NCBI GenBank assembly: GCA_030611115.1
Contig: JAUWQK010000006.1
Coordinates: 1-15,026, forward strand
Origin: Deltaproteobacteria bacterium
Lineage (GTDB): Bacteria; Desulfobacterota; Desulfobacteria; Desulfobacterales; ETH-SRB1
Direction of reading: 5' to 3'
DNA: 15,026 nt
In this document: positions 14,246 to 15,026 of the stretch, in pieces
Position numbering within the stretch: position 1 is the stretch's first letter
Layout: every line of letters begins with the position of its first letter
The notes under the pieces: generated by a model
Seen by the model: the letters and a program-made list of their open reading frames with translations, nothing else
Told to the model about the DNA's origin: nothing
Database searches by the model: none
Translations under genes and position numbers: made by a program

Positions 14246-15026
14246 CTTTTTTTTTGTACATCTTGATGTTGCCTTCTTTTATTTTGTCGATCTGATCTTT
14301 CTTTTTTTTGTAAATCATATCTGCTTCCACAGGATTTTTTATAACATGGGGTGTGAGAAAAATAAAAAGATTGGTCTTGTCATTTGATTTTGACATTGAC
14401 TTAAAAGCCCATCCAAGCACAGGTATATTTCCAAGGCATGGAACCATATATTCTATGTTGGAAAAACTGTCGTCGATAAGTCCGCCTATAACAACGGTAT
14501 TTTTATCTTTGACAATAACTGTCGTATTAATGGTGCGCTTTAAAGTGGTTGGACGAAACTCTGCGCTGATTGATTCCAGCTTGGTTACCTCCTGGGAAAT
14601 GTTGAGGCGGACCATCCTGTCCTTGCTGATTTGAGGGGTAATCTTCAAGGTTATTCCGACATCCTTGTATTCATAAGAACTGTATGTCTCGGTCACGCCC
14701 TCGGCAGCCGATCTGGTTTGATAAGGTATATTTTTTCCAACAGAGATGGTTGCCTCCTCATTATTTGTGGTTAGAATCTGCGGTGTTGAAAGTATATTAA
14801 CGTCTTTGTCCTTTTTATATGCCCGTATGACCGCCGCCAGGTTGGGAAAGATGATGTCTCCGATTTTAACAAATTCACCAAAGACACCCAGAGAAAAGCC
14901 GGAAGGAAAAGAAACAGGGCTTGTTGTGCCTGTCTTGGGAACGGGAACCATTTCCCCTATGTTGCTGTAATTACTCTCGCCCCCGCCGCCAAAGCCGCCG
15001 CCAAAGAATCCTGTCTTACTCTGACC
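14241..15026 (-). CDS. gspD: Type II secretion system secretin GspD, C-terminal part (runs off the right edge)
   Basis: GspD forms the outer-membrane channel of the type II secretion system. The frame is open from the window edge and gives 261 residues ending at the TAA at 14241-14243. It starts inside a glycine-rich loop (FGGGFGGGGESN), followed by the secretin domain: VNILSTPQILTTNNEEATI, VGKNIPYQ, VGITLKITPQIS, NTVVIGGLI, and VPCLGNIPVLGWAFKS, then TNLFIFLTPHVI. These are the standard secretin beta-barrel signatures. After the barrel only a short lysine-rich tail (YKKKKDQIDKIKEGN...) remains, with no obvious pilotin-binding S-domain. The N0-N3 domains and signal peptide lie outside the window. 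A secretin of a type IV pilus is less likely given the motif set and the adjacent ATPase. Confidence 0.9.
   Translation of the reverse strand, partial: GQSKTGFFGGGFGGGGESNYSNIGEMVPVPKTGTTSPVSFPSGFSLGVFGEFVKIGDIIFPNLAAVIRAYKKDKDVNILSTPQILTTNNEEATISVGKNIPYQTRSAAEGVTETYSSYEYKDVGITLKITPQISKDRMVRLNISQEVTKLESISAEFRPTTLKRTINTTVIVKDKNTVVIGGLIDDSFSNIEYMVPCLGNIPVLGWAFKSMSKSNDKTNLFIFLTPHVIKNPVEADMIYKKKKDQIDKIKEGNIKMYKKKG

Overview
This 15 kb window holds most of a bacterial ribosomal-protein superoperon: the last gene of the S10 operon, the spc operon and the alpha operon. It is flanked on the left by a decayed helicase gene and on the right by two type II secretion genes. The order of the central block (rpsQ-rplN-rplX-rplE-rpsN-rpsH-rplF-rplR-rpsE-rpmD-rplO-secY-map-infA-rpmJ-rpsM-rpsK-rpsD-rpoA-rplQ), zinc-binding forms of S14, S4, L24 and L36, moderately AT-rich DNA and a Gsp secretin/ATPase pair suggest a Gram-negative bacterium, probably of the former Deltaproteobacteria (Desulfobacterota). 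The lineage is an inference; there is no rRNA or other decisive marker.

Layout. Positions 1-1287 (minus) carry an SF1 (Upf1/Dna2-like) helicase remnant. It has motifs II to VI but no Walker A and one in-frame amber codon. It sits where rpmC should be. Positions 1345-12252 (plus) encode 20 genes on one strand: 17 ribosomal proteins listed above, SecY, methionine aminopeptidase, IF-1 and RNA polymerase alpha make up the set. The SecY translocon channel and the aminopeptidase are directly adjacent, without the adk gene often found between them. A strong hairpin terminator at 12281-12314 ends the block. Positions 12364-15026 (minus) encode GspE and the C-terminal part of GspD, convergent with the ribosomal operon.

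The genes make one growth-linked unit: ribosome assembly, transcription (RpoA), translation initiation (IF-1), N-terminal methionine removal (Map) and membrane insertion (SecY). GspD and GspE are an outer-membrane pore and a cytoplasmic motor for protein export.

The unusual part is between the genes. In most bacteria these operons are tightly packed. Here many gene boundaries carry a small repeat or palindrome, and they are of several different kinds: long imperfect hairpins (rpsQ-rplN, rplX-rplE), a perfect 12-bp palindrome (rplF-rplR), a MITE-like element of about 164 bp (rpsK-rpsD), and a recurring architecture of paired, oppositely oriented arrays of degenerate 7-bp repeats (rpsE-rpmD, infA-rpmJ, rpsM-rpsK, gspD-gspE). 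The inverted heptamer-array pairs are the best candidate for an undescribed repeat system in this window.
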